Of a DNA stretch of 37,582 nt, positions 23,445-32,366 are shown one piece after another (position 1 is the stretch's first letter; each line of letters starts with the position of its first letter). The translations under genes were made by a program, and so were the position numbers. The notes under the pieces are model-generated. The model worked only from the letters and a program-made list of their open reading frames with translations, made no database searches and had not been told where the DNA came from. The stretch comes from Rubrobacter sp. (GTDB lineage: Bacteria; Actinomycetota; Rubrobacteria; Rubrobacterales; Rubrobacteraceae). The DNA lies in NCBI GenBank assembly GCA_013697825.1, contig JACCWD010000136.1, positions 1 through 37,582 on the forward strand, given 5' to 3'.

Positions 23445-25094
23445 ATGGCGGGAAACGAGACTTCCACGGTGGATTTTGATGCGGTGGTGGTGGGCGCGGG
23501 CTTCTCGGGGCTTTATATGCTCAAAAGTTTGAGGGACTTCCTCGGCCTTTCGGCGCGGGTTTACGAGAGCGGCACCGGCGTCGGCGGGACGTGGTATTGG
23601 AATCGGTATCCGGGGGCGAAGAGCGACTCCGACAGCTATATTTATTGCTTCTCGTTCGACAAGGAACTCCTTCAAGAATGGACGTGGAGCGAGAAATATC
23701 CCGGCCATAAAGAAATACGGGCATATTTGGAGCACGTCGCCGAACGCCACGATTTGAATCGCGACATCGAGTTCGAGACGAGCGTCGCCTCGGCCACGTT
23801 CGACGAGGATGCGAACGTATGGACGGTCGAGACGGACAAAGGCGATTCGGTGACGGCGCGCTTCTTCATCTCGGCGGTGGGGGCGCTCTCTTCTTCGAAC
23901 ACCCCGAAGTTCGAGGGGATCGACTCCTTCCGGGGCGAGACGTACCATACGGGCCATTGGCCACACGAGGGCGTGGACTTCACCGGGAAACGGGTGGGGA
24001 TCATCGGTACGGGGGCGAGCGCGGTTCAGGCGATACCGATCATCGCCGAGGAGGCGGACGAACTCACCGTTTTCCAAAGAACCGCGAACTATATCGTCCC
24101 CGCCCGGAACACCCCCGCCGATCCCGAGGAGACGGCGGCGCGTAAAGCGGACTATGAAGCCATATGGGAGCGCCTCCGCGAGTCGAACTTCGGCTTCGAG
24201 CTTTATCTCGAAGAGAAGGGCGCGCTCGATTGCTCCGACGAGGAGCGCGAGCGCGAACTCATGGAGCGGTGGGAGGATGGTGGCTTCCGCATATGGCTCG
24301 GGAGTTATGTGGACATCTTCTTTACCGACGAGGCGAACGCGAAGGTTCGGGAGTTCCTCCACGAGCGCATCCGCGAAACCGTGGATGACCCCGAAACGGC
24401 GGAGAAACTCATCCCGAAAGACCATCCCTTCGGCGTGAAGAGGAACCCCCTCGACACCGGATATTACGAGGCTTTCAACCGCGAAAACGTGAGCCTCGTG
24501 GACGTGAAGTCGAACCCGGTCGCAAGGATCACGGAGTCCGGCGTGAGGCTCGAAGACGGCTCGGAGTACGAGTTCGACGCGCTCGTGTACGCCACCGGCT
24601 TCGATGCGATGACGGGGCCGCTCAATAAGATCGACATCCGGGGTCGGAATGGGGAGCTTTTGCGTGAGAAGTGGGAGATGGGGCCGCGGACGTATCTCGG
24701 GCTCATGAGCGCGGGGTATCCAAACCTCTTCACGATCACGGGTCCGCAAAGCCCGTCGGTGCTTTCGAACATGCCCGTCTCCATCGAGCAGCATGTGGAG
24801 TTCATCACGAGGATCGTGCGCGACATGGGCGAGCGCGGGGCGGCGACCATCGAGCCGACGCGCGAGGCCGAGGATGCGTGGGTGGAGGAGAATCAGGCGC
24901 TCGCGGAGGCGACGCTCTTCACGAGCGCGGACACGTGGTACATGGGGGCGAACATCCCCGGAAAGCCGCGGGTGTTCATGCCGAATTTGAGCTTCGTCGG
25001 GCCGTACCGGAAGAGGTGCGACACCGTCGCCGACAACGACTATGAGGGGTTCGCCTTCGACGGCGCGGCCTCTCGGGAAGGAGCCACGGCGTGA
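23445..25094 (+). CDS. Flavin-containing Baeyer-Villiger monooxygenase
   Basis: A 549-aa type I BVMO that inserts oxygen next to a ketone using NADPH and FAD. ATG 23445 has AGGAGG upstream. Motifs in order: first Rossmann loop VVGAGFSGLYML (15-26), GTWYWNRYPGAKSDSD (48-63), the BVMO fingerprint FRGETYHTGHWP (162-173), second loop IIGTGASA (186-193), and GPQSPSVLSNMP near the C-terminus. It resembles cyclohexanone-type enzymes more than phenylacetone-type. The stop overlaps the following hydrolase start (GTGA), so ketone to ester to acid plus alcohol is the likely two-step path. The actual ketone is unknown. Confidence 0.93.
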   Translation: MAGNETSTVDFDAVVVGAGFSGLYMLKSLRDFLGLSARVYESGTGVGGTWYWNRYPGAKSDSDSYIYCFSFDKELLQEWTWSEKYPGHKEIRAYLEHVAERHDLNRDIEFETSVASATFDEDANVWTVETDKGDSVTARFFISAVGALSSSNTPKFEGIDSFRGETYHTGHWPHEGVDFTGKRVGIIGTGASAVQAIPIIAEEADELTVFQRTANYIVPARNTPADPEETAARKADYEAIWERLRESNFGFELYLEEKGALDCSDEERERELMERWEDGGFRIWLGSYVDIFFTDEANAKVREFLHERIRETVDDPETAEKLIPKDHPFGVKRNPLDTGYYEAFNRENVSLVDVKSNPVARITESGVRLEDGSEYEFDALVYATGFDAMTGPLNKIDIRGRNGELLREKWEMGPRTYLGLMSAGYPNLFTITGPQSPSVLSNMPVSIEQHVEFITRIVRDMGERGAATIEPTREAEDAWVEENQALAEATLFTSADTWYMGANIPGKPRVFMPNLSFVGPYRKRCDTVADNDYEGFAFDGAASREGATA

Positions 25095-26152
25095 TCGAGA
25101 ACCCGTATTACACGCCCGAACACCACGGCGAGTACGAACTCGCCTCCATCGGCCGCCTCGACCTCGAAGAGGGGGGCTCCATCCCAGACTGCCACCTCGC
25201 CATAACGACGTGGGGCGAACTCAACGAGGCGAAAGACAACGCCATCCTCATCACGACGTGGTACTCCGGCACGCACCAAATCTGGCGCGACGTGTACGTC
25301 GGAGCGGGCCACGCCCTCGACCCGTCGAGGTACTTCATCGTCGCCATAAACCAGATCGGGTCGGGACTCTCGACCTCGCCGCACAACGCCGACGGGGCGA
25401 ACGCCGCCCTCGCGATGTCGAAGTTCCCGAAGGTGCGTATAGGCGACGACGTGGTCGCGCAGGAACGGCTCCTTCGCGAGCGCTTCGGCATCGAGCATCT
25501 CGCGCTCGTCGTCGGAGGCTCGATGGGGGCGCAGCAAACTTACGAGTGGGCCGTCCGCTTCCCGGACAAAGTCGAGCGAGCCGCGCCGATCGCCGGAACC
25601 GCCCAAAATACCCCGCACGACTTTTTGTATACCGAGGCTCTCAACGAGCAGATATGGTCCGACCCCGGCTGGAACGGCGGAGAATACGAGTCGAACGCCG
25701 ACGTGGAGGACGGCCTCAAACGCCACGCGCACATATGGGGGATCATGGGCTTCTCCACCGAATTTTGGAAACAGGAAGTGTGGCGTGCCCTCGATTTCGA
25801 GTCGAAGGAGGCGTTCCTCGAAGGCTTTTTGGAGCCGTACTTCACGGTGATGGATCCGAACGACCTCCTTTGCATGGCGTGGAAGTGGCAGCGCGGCGAC
25901 GTAACCCGCCACACGAACGGCGACCTCGAAGCCGCCCTCGGCCGCATCACGGCGAAAACATACGTCATGCCGATAAACGAGGACATGTTCTTCCCACCCC
26001 GCGACTGCAAAGCCGAACAAGCCCTCATCCCGAACAGCGAGTTCCGCATCGTGGACGACGTCCTCGGCCACCTCGGCCTCTTCGGGGTCGCACCCACGTA
26101 CATGCCGCAGATAGACGAGCATCTCGGGGATCTGCTTGCGACGGATGTGTGA
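25091..26152 (+). CDS. MetX-like alpha/beta hydrolase, probable ester hydrolase or homoserine acetyltransferase relative
   Basis: A 353-aa alpha/beta hydrolase of the homoserine O-acetyltransferase superfamily: DCHLAITTWGELNEAKDNAI, then FIVAINQIGSGLSTSPHN, the nucleophile elbow VVGGSMGAQQTYEW, and closing residues in PINEDMFFPPRDC and DDVLGHLGLFG (histidine). GTG 25091 overlaps the BVMO stop by four bases. Canonical MetX carries GGSMGG at the elbow and a strict homoserine pocket; coupling to a BVMO points instead to hydrolysis of the ester made upstream. The superfamily is firm; the reaction is inference. Confidence 0.8.
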   Translation: MIENPYYTPEHHGEYELASIGRLDLEEGGSIPDCHLAITTWGELNEAKDNAILITTWYSGTHQIWRDVYVGAGHALDPSRYFIVAINQIGSGLSTSPHNADGANAALAMSKFPKVRIGDDVVAQERLLRERFGIEHLALVVGGSMGAQQTYEWAVRFPDKVERAAPIAGTAQNTPHDFLYTEALNEQIWSDPGWNGGEYESNADVEDGLKRHAHIWGIMGFSTEFWKQEVWRALDFESKEAFLEGFLEPYFTVMDPNDLLCMAWKWQRGDVTRHTNGDLEAALGRITAKTYVMPINEDMFFPPRDCKAEQALIPNSEFRIVDDVLGHLGLFGVAPTYMPQIDEHLGDLLATDV

Positions 26153-26189
26153 TACGGAATCCGGGTGAATACTTCGTGTCTTCCGCTAT

Positions 26190-26236
26190 CCGGGAGGTCG
26201 TGAGGCCGCTTCGCGCCTCACAGCTCCCGGTTTTTT
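26190..26236 (+). terminator. Rho-independent terminator of the BVMO-hydrolase operon
   Basis: CCGGGAG (26190-26196) pairs with CTCCCGG (26224-26230), and GTGAGGC (26200-26206) with GCCTCAC (26215-26221), followed by TTTTTT (26231-26236). The T-run touches the stop codon of the convergent TPP-enzyme gene. Confidence 0.85.
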
Positions 26237-27827
26237 ATGACATCCCCGACAAGCGGGCCGTCGGCGTTATGAGATCGGGGTCGGTGGCGATGTCCACGAG
26301 GGAGACCGACTCCGATGAAACCGCTTCTTCGAGGGCGGGGATTATTTCGTCGGGGCTTTTGACGGAGAATCCTTCGGCTCCGAGGCTCCGGGCGAAGGAG
26401 GCGAGATCCACGTTTCCTATCCCCGTCCCGGCGAGCCTCCCCATCTCCCGCGCCTGATGCATCGCGATCGTCCCGTGCATCCCGTTCCGCATGACGACGA
26501 CGGTGAGCGAAAGCCCGTGCCTCACGGCGGTCTCGATTTCCTGCCCGGTCATGAGAAAGCCGCCGTCCCCCGAAACCGCGACGACCGTTCGCTCCGGCGC
26601 GGCGAGCTTCGCCCCGATGGCCGACGGAACCCCGTACCCCATCGCCCCGTTCGCCGGAGCAAGCTGTGTGTCGGGATGTCCGTATCGCCAATAACGATGG
26701 AGGAAGATCGAGAAATTCCCCGCGTCGTTCGCGATGATGGAGTCTTCGGGAAGCGTTTCCCTCATCGCGGCTATGACCTCCGCCGGATCTACGCCGCCCT
26801 CGGAGCGGGACTCGGGAACTTCGCTGAGTTCGAGGTACGCGCCGTGAGCCACGCTCCATCCACGCACCGGCGGTTCTTTCGGAGCCGCTTCGATGAGCGC
26901 GGAGAGGGTTTCCCGAACCTCGAACGCGCCCTCGCCGACGGCCTCCGCGCCGATTCGGACGACGTTTTGCCACTTCTTCGGGAACTCATAACTTTGCGTC
27001 GTGACTTCGTCGAGGCGACACCCGGCGGAGATTATGAGATCCGCTTCTTCGAGGGCTTCGAGTATCTCCGGCGGCGTCCCGAGCGCGAGGTGTCCGAGAT
27101 AATTCGGATGCCCGTTCGGAAATTTATCTTGCCGACGAAACGCCGTATACACCCCGATGCCATACCTCTCGGCGAATGCGACGAGTTCTTCACGCGCCAC
27201 TTTCGACCCCTCCCCTGCGATGGCGACGGGACGGCGAGCCTCGACGATCCGGCGCGACATGTCCCGCACATCCTCCGATGATGGAACGGGACGGCTCTTC
27301 GCCGTCGGTGTGCTTTCGGGGGCTTCGATGTCTTCTCCGAGAATGTCCGCCGGGAGGGCGAGCATCACCGGGCCGGGGCGACCGGAGGCGGCTATTCGCG
27401 CCGCCTTCTCGACGAACTCCGGGAGGCGGTCGGCCCGGTGGACGGTGGCGGAATATTTCGTGATCTCACGGTAAAAATCCGGGAGATCCACTTCCTGAAA
27501 CGCCTCGCGCCCCAAAAACTCCGTCTCGACCTGCCCGAGAAGGACGACCATCGGAGTCGAATCTTGCCGGGCGGTATGCACGCCGATGGCGAGGTTCGAC
27601 GCGCCGACTCCCCGCGTCGCCATCGCGACTGCCGGAACCCCGGTGAGCTTCGCGTCGGCCTCGGCCATGAAGGAAGCGCCGGATTCGTGACGCGTCGAGA
27701 TGAGCGAGAGGTCGGGACGAGTTTCCACCGCGTCCATGATTTCCAGAAAACTTTCTCCCGGCACGGCGTAAAAACGTTTCACTCCGGCTTGCGCGAAGAT
27801 TTCGACCGCCGCGTCTCCCGCTCGCAT
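26235..27827 (-). CDS. Thiamine-diphosphate-dependent enzyme, acetolactate-synthase-like
   Basis: A 530-aa ThDP enzyme from ATG 27827 (GGAGGTGGAGA upstream). The Pyr domain holds the activating glutamate in ISTRHESGASFMAEA, the middle domain spans about 190-310, and the PP domain has the cofactor motif VSGDGGFLMTGQEIETAV with N in MRNGMHGT. The closing helix is short. It resembles the broad acetolactate synthase/benzoylformate decarboxylase group rather than a true biosynthetic IlvB: it stands alone with no small subunit, and the FAD-site regions are weak. Likely chemistry is decarboxylation or ligation of a 2-keto acid. The substrate is not readable. Confidence 0.85.
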   Translation of the reverse strand: MRAGDAAVEIFAQAGVKRFYAVPGESFLEIMDAVETRPDLSLISTRHESGASFMAEADAKLTGVPAVAMATRGVGASNLAIGVHTARQDSTPMVVLLGQVETEFLGREAFQEVDLPDFYREITKYSATVHRADRLPEFVEKAARIAASGRPGPVMLALPADILGEDIEAPESTPTAKSRPVPSSEDVRDMSRRIVEARRPVAIAGEGSKVAREELVAFAERYGIGVYTAFRRQDKFPNGHPNYLGHLALGTPPEILEALEEADLIISAGCRLDEVTTQSYEFPKKWQNVVRIGAEAVGEGAFEVRETLSALIEAAPKEPPVRGWSVAHGAYLELSEVPESRSEGGVDPAEVIAAMRETLPEDSIIANDAGNFSIFLHRYWRYGHPDTQLAPANGAMGYGVPSAIGAKLAAPERTVVAVSGDGGFLMTGQEIETAVRHGLSLTVVVMRNGMHGTIAMHQAREMGRLAGTGIGNVDLASFARSLGAEGFSVKSPDEIIPALEEAVSSESVSLVDIATDPDLITPTARLSGMS

Positions 27828-27935
27828 TCTCCACCTCCGACGATTTTGCCTCCGCCGGGAATATTATCCGAAAGCGTCTTTGGAATTTCGCTCGGTGGGT
27901 AAGTACGGTGTCGCAATCCAAACGGAAAGAAGTAT

Positions 27936-28657
27936 ATGAGCAAGTTTGTTTTGATTCATGGCGCGTGGCACGGCGGATGGGCATGGGACAATGTCCGGCC
28001 CGTTCTCGAGGGAGCCGGGCACGATGTGGACGCGCTCGACCTTCCGGGGCATGGCGAGGACTCGACCCCGACTTCGGAGGTTACGCTCGAATCATACGTG
28101 AGTCGGACGGTCGAGGCTCTCGACGCGAGCGACGAGCCGGTGTATCTCGTCGGCCACAGCCTCGCCAGGCTCGTCATCGCGGAGAGGCCGCCGAGAGGCG
28201 TCCCGAGAAAATAAAGAAGCTCGTTTATGTGTGTGCGTTCATGCTTCGGAACGGTGGGTCTCCGATGGGGATGTCGCAGTCCGACGGGGACTCCATCGTT
28301 CTCCAAAGTTTGGACATGAGCGAGGATCAAAGCACGGCGACCGTGAAGGACGACGCGCTCAAAAATCTTCTTTACAACGACGTGCCGGACGAGGTCGTCG
28401 AAGCCGCGAGGAAGAGGCTCGACAACCAGTCTCTGGAGCCGTTCGCCGCCGAGGCGACCGTGACCGATGAGAACTTCGGGAGGGTACCCCGCGTATACAT
28501 CGAGACGACGAACGACCACGCCGTGAGCAACGCCATGCAGCGGAAGATGATCTCGAACCTCCCGGTCGAAAAGGTGTACACGACGGACACCTCCCACCTC
28601 CCGATGGCCTCGAAGCCGGAGGAACTCGGGCGGAATTTGAACGACATAGCTGCATAG
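27936..28657 (+). pseudogene. Alpha/beta hydrolase (esterase) with a frameshift
   Basis: The first frame from ATG 27936 reads MSKFVLIHGAWHGGWAWDNV to VYLVGHSLARLVIAE, then goes out of frame near 28185. From there another frame continues: AAERRPEKIKKLVYVCAFML, then EKVYTTDTSHLPMASKPEEL, to 28657. Removing one AG from GAGAG at about 28182-28186 restores VIAEAAERRPEK, the sequence expected for this esterase family. The nucleophile elbow is also odd: GHSLAR where homologues have GHSxGG. Two faults suggest decay, though the frameshift alone could be an error. The final H in TSHLP is intact. Confidence 0.8.
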
Positions 28658-28761
28658 CTTTTTGGCTGCCAGCCATAAGCCAAAATGATTCGCTCGCGGC
28701 TGACGCTCTTCGTGTGAGGCTCGCGTTTGTCGGGCGAGGGGCGGTTGGCGAACCGCCCCTC
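28656..28761. repeat. Intergenic repeat copy and GC-rich hairpin after the hydrolase remnant
   Basis: AGCTTTTTGGCTGCCAGCC with AAGCCAAAAT (28656-28686) is another copy of the dispersed repeat. A perfect hairpin follows: GAGGGGCGGTT (28736-28746), loop GGCG, AACCGCCCCTC (28751-28761). Together they probably terminate transcription. I see nothing gene-like from here to 28942. Confidence 0.6.
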
Positions 28762-28942
28762 CAATATAGAAAGAGGTTGCTTCGCCGCCCTCGAAGCGAC
28801 CTCGCGCGAACTCGACCCTCGAAGGCGGCTGCCCATGAGCTTCGGCGGTGAAAGCGTCGCCCCAGCCGCGAATCCTCGACACAATTGGAATACATGATAC
28901 AAATATATCTAGGGTTTGGTGAAAGCGAGATGGAGGAAGAGC

Positions 28943-29236
28943 ATGTATGCGAGGGTGACCACCATCCAGATCCAGGACGGGAAGTTCGAGGAGGCGATCG
29001 GGATCGCGAAGGACTCGATCGCGCCTTTGGCGAAGGAGCAGCCGGGTTTCAAGAACCTCCTCGCGCTGACGAACCCCGAGGATGAAGAAGTCCTTCTCAT
29101 CTCTTTGTGGGAGACGGAGGAGGCTTTGCATGCGGGCGAAGACAGCGGGTATTACGAGGATCAAATCGGCAAGCTCTCGACCGTCCTCGACGGGAGGGCG
29201 CTCCGCGAAAACTACACGGTGGATAATCTGGCGTGA
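28943..29236 (+). CDS. Antibiotic biosynthesis monooxygenase (ABM) domain protein
   Basis: A 97-aa ferredoxin-like-fold protein from ATG 28943 (GGAGGAAGAGC upstream). Typical ABM pattern: MYARVTTIQIQDGKFEEAIG, then QPGFKNLLALTNPEDEEVLL, then SLWETEEALHAGEDSGYYED. Such dimers act as small cofactor-free monooxygenases or haem-degrading enzymes, or have no known activity. It stands alone, closed by a 9-bp hairpin GCGGTTCGC/GCGAACCGC at 29238-29259. Confidence 0.85.
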   Translation: MYARVTTIQIQDGKFEEAIGIAKDSIAPLAKEQPGFKNLLALTNPEDEEVLLISLWETEEALHAGEDSGYYEDQIGKLSTVLDGRALRENYTVDNLA

Positions 29237-29237
29237 G

Positions 29238-29290
29238 GCGGTTCGCGCCAGCGAACCGCGCTGTTAGCTTTTGGCCGTTAGCTGAAAAAT
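29238..29290. terminator. Hairpin and repeat copy after the ABM gene
   Basis: GCGGTTCGC (29238-29246), loop GCCA, GCGAACCGC (29251-29259), then the dispersed repeat TAGCTTTTGGCCGTTAGCTG with an A-run at 29265-29289. It lies between convergent genes. Confidence 0.6.
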
Positions 29291-29387
29291 CGGCGGCGGC
29301 GAAACCGTGTCCCGAATGCGGTGGGATCTCCACCGAGCATCGCCTGCGGACAAGAATCTGACAGCTGGCGGCGCGAAGCGAAGCGGT

Positions 29388-31148
29388 TCATTTGGGGGTC
29401 TTCAAAACGAGCACGGCGAGGTCGTCGAGGGGGACGCCGTCGTCGAAGTCGTGGACGGCGTCTTTGAGGCATTCGGCGATCTCGGCGGCTTTCCCCTCGC
29501 CGCACTCGCGAAGGAGATCGAGGAGGCGCTCCTCGCCGAAGAGCGAGCCGTCGGGGGCGCGGGCCTCGGTGAGGCCATCGGTGTAGAAAACGGCTGCGTC
29601 TCCGGGGAAAAGGCGCACCACGCGCTCCTCCACACCGGGATCGTCGAAGACGCCGAGGACTCTTCCGGGCATCTCGATCTTCTCGATGCGCCCGTCGAAG
29701 CGGTGGACGAGCGGCGCCGGATGCCCGCCTCGGGATACCGTGAGGTCGAACGTGTTCTCCCCCTCCGCTTTTTCGAGGCGGGCGCACGTGATGGTCGAGA
29801 ATTTGAGGTCGTCGAGCTGGCGGAGCATGGCCTTGTTGAGGGCGGAGAGTATCTTCGCGGGGGAGTCTTCGTTCATGACGACGGCTTGTATGGTGTACCG
29901 GGAGAGGGCCGCGACGGCGGCGGCGTCCGGGCCTTTTCCGCACACATCGCCGACAACGGCTATGAGCGAGCCGTTCGGAGCGCGGATGAGGTCGTAGAAA
30001 TCGCCGCCGATCTCGGTCTCCTCCCCGAGCGGAAGGTACTCGACCCCGACATCCACCTCCCCAACCTCGGGGAGCCGCGGAAGCAAACTTCTTTGCAATG
30101 TGCGGGCGATGCGGCTCCTCTCGCGATACAGCCCGGCGTTGTCCACGGCGAGAGCGCACCGGTACGCGAGGCTCTCGGCGAGGGCGAGGTCTTCGTCGCC
30201 GTAAATCCTCTCGGGACTCGAGGAGACGAGGGTGACGACCCCGAGGACGCGGCCGCGGGCGAGGAGCGGCACGCTCACGAGCGAGGATACGCCGAGTTCC
30301 CCGAGGAGGCGAAGGCTCTCCTCGCCGGAGGCGAGATCCTCGACGATCCCCTTCTCTTCTCCGGAGATCGTCTCCGCTTTCCCGGTCCGGAGCACCCTCG
30401 CGGCAACGCCATTCGAACCCTCCTCGAAGCTCCGGTGCCGCTGAAGCTCGCGCAAAAGCTCGTGCTTCCCCTCGTCCGCGTGCGAAGCTGCCGCCTGAAC
30501 GACCCCCCCGTCATCCTCGACGATATCCACGAGGCACCAGTCCGCCAGCGCGGGGACGGCGAGCCGCGCCGTGTCCCGGAGCCGCTCGAAGAATCCGACC
30601 GACGAGAGAAGAATATTGTCCGCCTCGACGAGGAACGAGAGGCGGCGGCGGGCGGCGACGGCCTCCGCTTTCGCGAGTTGCTCGCGGGCGAGGAGGAGGT
30701 CGCGCTCTTCTTCGACCTCCTTCCGCTCCGTCACGTCGTGCTGAACGCCGATGAAGTTCGTCACCTCGCCGTCGTCGTCGAGGACGGGCGAGACATAAAG
30801 CTCGTTCCAGAACATCTCGCCGTTCTTTTTGTAGTTTCGGATGACGGCCCGGCACTCGCGGCCCCCGGCTATCGCCTCGCGCAATTCGTCGAGGGCGGGC
30901 TGCTCGTTGTCGTCGCGCTGCAAAAAGCGGCAATTCTCCCCGATTACTTCGTCGAACTCGTAGCCCGTGGTTCTCATGAAGGAGCGGTTCGCGTAAATGA
31001 TCGGGTTGTCCGGAAGGCTCGGGTCGGAGATGACAATGCCATTGTAGCTCGCCGAAACCGCCCGATCGAGGAGGAGCCTCAGTTCCTCCGCGCCGCGCTG
31101 GTTCCATGAACTCCCGAAAATGCCGCCCGGTGATTTCTCCATCCGCAC
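29388..31148 (-). CDS. LOV-GAF-PP2C (SpoIIE-type) protein phosphatase, putative blue-light sensor
   Basis: A 586-aa three-domain protein. Residues about 30-150 form a PAS domain with the LOV signature GENCRFLQ (70-77; photoactive cysteine C73), NRSFMRTTGY, NYKKNGEMFWNELYVSPV, and the closing glutamine in NFIGVQHDVT. A coiled coil leads to a GAF domain (about 190-340; SSLVSVPLLARGRVLGVVTL). The PP2C domain follows (IGGDFYDLIRAPNGSLIAVV, GDVCGKGPDAAAVAALSRY, FYTDGLTEARAP) with metal-binding aspartates. Such phosphatases act on anti-sigma-factor antagonists; flavin light-sensing at C73 would control output. No kinase domain is fused. GTG 31148 has GGAGGAG upstream. It diverges from superoxide dismutase, which hints at a photo-oxidative stress link. 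Confidence 0.85.
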   Translation of the reverse strand: MRMEKSPGGIFGSSWNQRGAEELRLLLDRAVSASYNGIVISDPSLPDNPIIYANRSFMRTTGYEFDEVIGENCRFLQRDDNEQPALDELREAIAGGRECRAVIRNYKKNGEMFWNELYVSPVLDDDGEVTNFIGVQHDVTERKEVEEERDLLLAREQLAKAEAVAARRRLSFLVEADNILLSSVGFFERLRDTARLAVPALADWCLVDIVEDDGGVVQAAASHADEGKHELLRELQRHRSFEEGSNGVAARVLRTGKAETISGEEKGIVEDLASGEESLRLLGELGVSSLVSVPLLARGRVLGVVTLVSSSPERIYGDEDLALAESLAYRCALAVDNAGLYRERSRIARTLQRSLLPRLPEVGEVDVGVEYLPLGEETEIGGDFYDLIRAPNGSLIAVVGDVCGKGPDAAAVAALSRYTIQAVVMNEDSPAKILSALNKAMLRQLDDLKFSTITCARLEKAEGENTFDLTVSRGGHPAPLVHRFDGRIEKIEMPGRVLGVFDDPGVEERVVRLFPGDAAVFYTDGLTEARAPDGSLFGEERLLDLLRECGEGKAAEIAECLKDAVHDFDDGVPLDDLAVLVLKTPK

Positions 31149-31235
31149 ATTTTACTCACTCCTCCAAAGATGGAAAACCTGCGTGACCTCGATCAAAGCC
31201 GGAAGGACACGCGCCGGGCGAAGCGAAGCGAAGTG

Positions 31236-31266
31236 AAAAATCCGGCCATTTTGGGTATAAGTACCC
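31236..31266 (+). promoter_or_regulatory. Promoter of superoxide dismutase with an inverted repeat over the -10
   Basis: GTGAAA, spacer 17, TATAAG (31255-31260). The -10 is embedded in GGGTA-TAAG-TACCC (31253-31266), a 5-bp inverted repeat that could be an operator. A GCGAAGCGAAGCG patch lies just upstream. Confidence 0.5.
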
Positions 31267-31300
31267 TCGGCAACGCAAACGCAATGTGGAAAGGAAGACA

Positions 31301-31921
31301 ATGGCCTACGAACTACCGAGTCTGCCATACGACTACAACGCCCTCGAGCCCACCATAGACGAGGCGACGATGCACCTCCACCACGAGAAGCACCACAACA
31401 CATACCTCGCCAACCTCAACGCCGCCCTCGAAAAGCACCCCGACGCCGACCCCGGCAACGCCGAGGATCTCGTCAGAAACATAAACTCCGCCCCCGACGA
31501 CATAAAAACCGCCATAAGAAACAACGGCGGCGGATACATAAACCACAATCTCTTCTGGCAAATAATGTCCCCGAACGGCGGAGGCGAGCCGACCGGTTCT
31601 TTGGCGGAGGCCATAAACCGCGACTTCGGCTCCTTCGAGAGCTTCAAGGAGGAGTGGGGCAAAGTCGGCGCCCCCGGATCGGTGTTCGGAAGTGGATGGG
31701 TATGGCTCATCGCGGACTCGGGCGGCTCGGTGTCCATCGAGAAGACGGCGAACCAGGATTCGCCGTTGATGGAGGGCAAGAACCCGGTCATCGGACTCGA
31801 CGTGTGGGAACACGCATACTATCTCAATTACCAAAACCGCCGCCCCGAATACATCGAAAACTGGTGGAACGTGGTGAACTGGGACGAGGCCGAGAGGCGT
31901 TACCAGGCAGCCACTTCGTAG
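31301..31921 (+). CDS. Superoxide dismutase (Fe/Mn family)
   Basis: A 206-aa cytoplasmic SOD converting superoxide to peroxide and oxygen. ATG 31301 follows GGAAGGAAG. The metal ligands are H27 ([13 protein letters not shown]), H82 (YINHNLFW), D167 and H171 ([14 protein letters not shown]). The [12 protein letters not shown] and [10 protein letters not shown]-type signatures are characteristic of Mn-preferring enzymes, but metal choice is not certain. Length is normal and the gene is intact. It is monocistronic and divergent from the LOV phosphatase gene. Confidence 0.95.
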   Translation: MAYELPSLPYDYNALEPTIDEATMHLHHEKHHNTYLANLNAALEKHPDADPGNAEDLVRNINSAPDDIKTAIRNNGGGYINHNLFWQIMSPNGGGEPTGSLAEAINRDFGSFESFKEEWGKVGAPGSVFGSGWVWLIADSGGSVSIEKTANQDSPLMEGKNPVIGLDVWEHAYYLNYQNRRPEYIENWWNVVNWDEAERRYQAATS

Positions 31922-32366
31922 CTTTTTAGCTGTCAGCTTTCGGCTGTCAGGCGTCAGCTAAAAACATAATAAAAAGTCCCACGCCCCCGACGAGCATATC
32001 GGGGGCGCGGCCTTTCGCCGTCCACAAGCATCACATCCCCTCATTCGCCATAGCCGACAAAACCAAGAACCAAGAACGGCAAGCGAAGCGAGCCATTTGA
32101 CATTCCCCTCTCATGTACGCAAAATTACACGCAGCGGCTGCCTCGGCGCTCGTCGAGGGGTATGGAGTGGATCGTGGGTATATTTCGCCAATTCATGGTG
32201 TTTCCGGGGCGGTCGCGCCACGTCGAGGGGCGTTGCCGGTGTCCGGGATGGAGAGGGGTTCGTCTCGGGTGGTTTCGGCGGCGTTTTGCGTGCGGGGTGT
32301 TCGGGGAGGTCATGGTCTTCGTGGGTCGGATAAAGATCGAGAGGAGGGTGGAGGAGGAGTTTTGGC
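31920..32366. repeat. Gene-poor region with dispersed repeats, a hairpin and a promoter
   Basis: In order: a double copy of the dispersed repeat (AGCTTTTTAGCTGTCAGC then CTTTCGGCTGTCAG, 31920-31966); hairpin CGCCCCCGA/TCGGGGGCG (31982-31990 and 31999-32007), a likely terminator for superoxide dismutase; the AAACCAAGAACCAAGAACGG repeat at 32060-32079, also present inverted near 8680; and TTGACA (32097-32102) with CAAAAT 17 bases on, a candidate promoter for the lysis-like cassette. A 72-codon frame at 32162-32380 is possible but doubtful. Confidence 0.55.

Noticed and set aside
25042-26457. 471-codon open frame on the plus strand
   Set aside because: Out of frame with the MetX-like gene; the product is Arg/Pro-rich throughout.
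29307-31109. Long open frame (600 codons) on the plus strand
   Set aside because: It is antisense to the LOV phosphatase gene, has no recognisable domain and reflects high-GC codon bias on the other strand.
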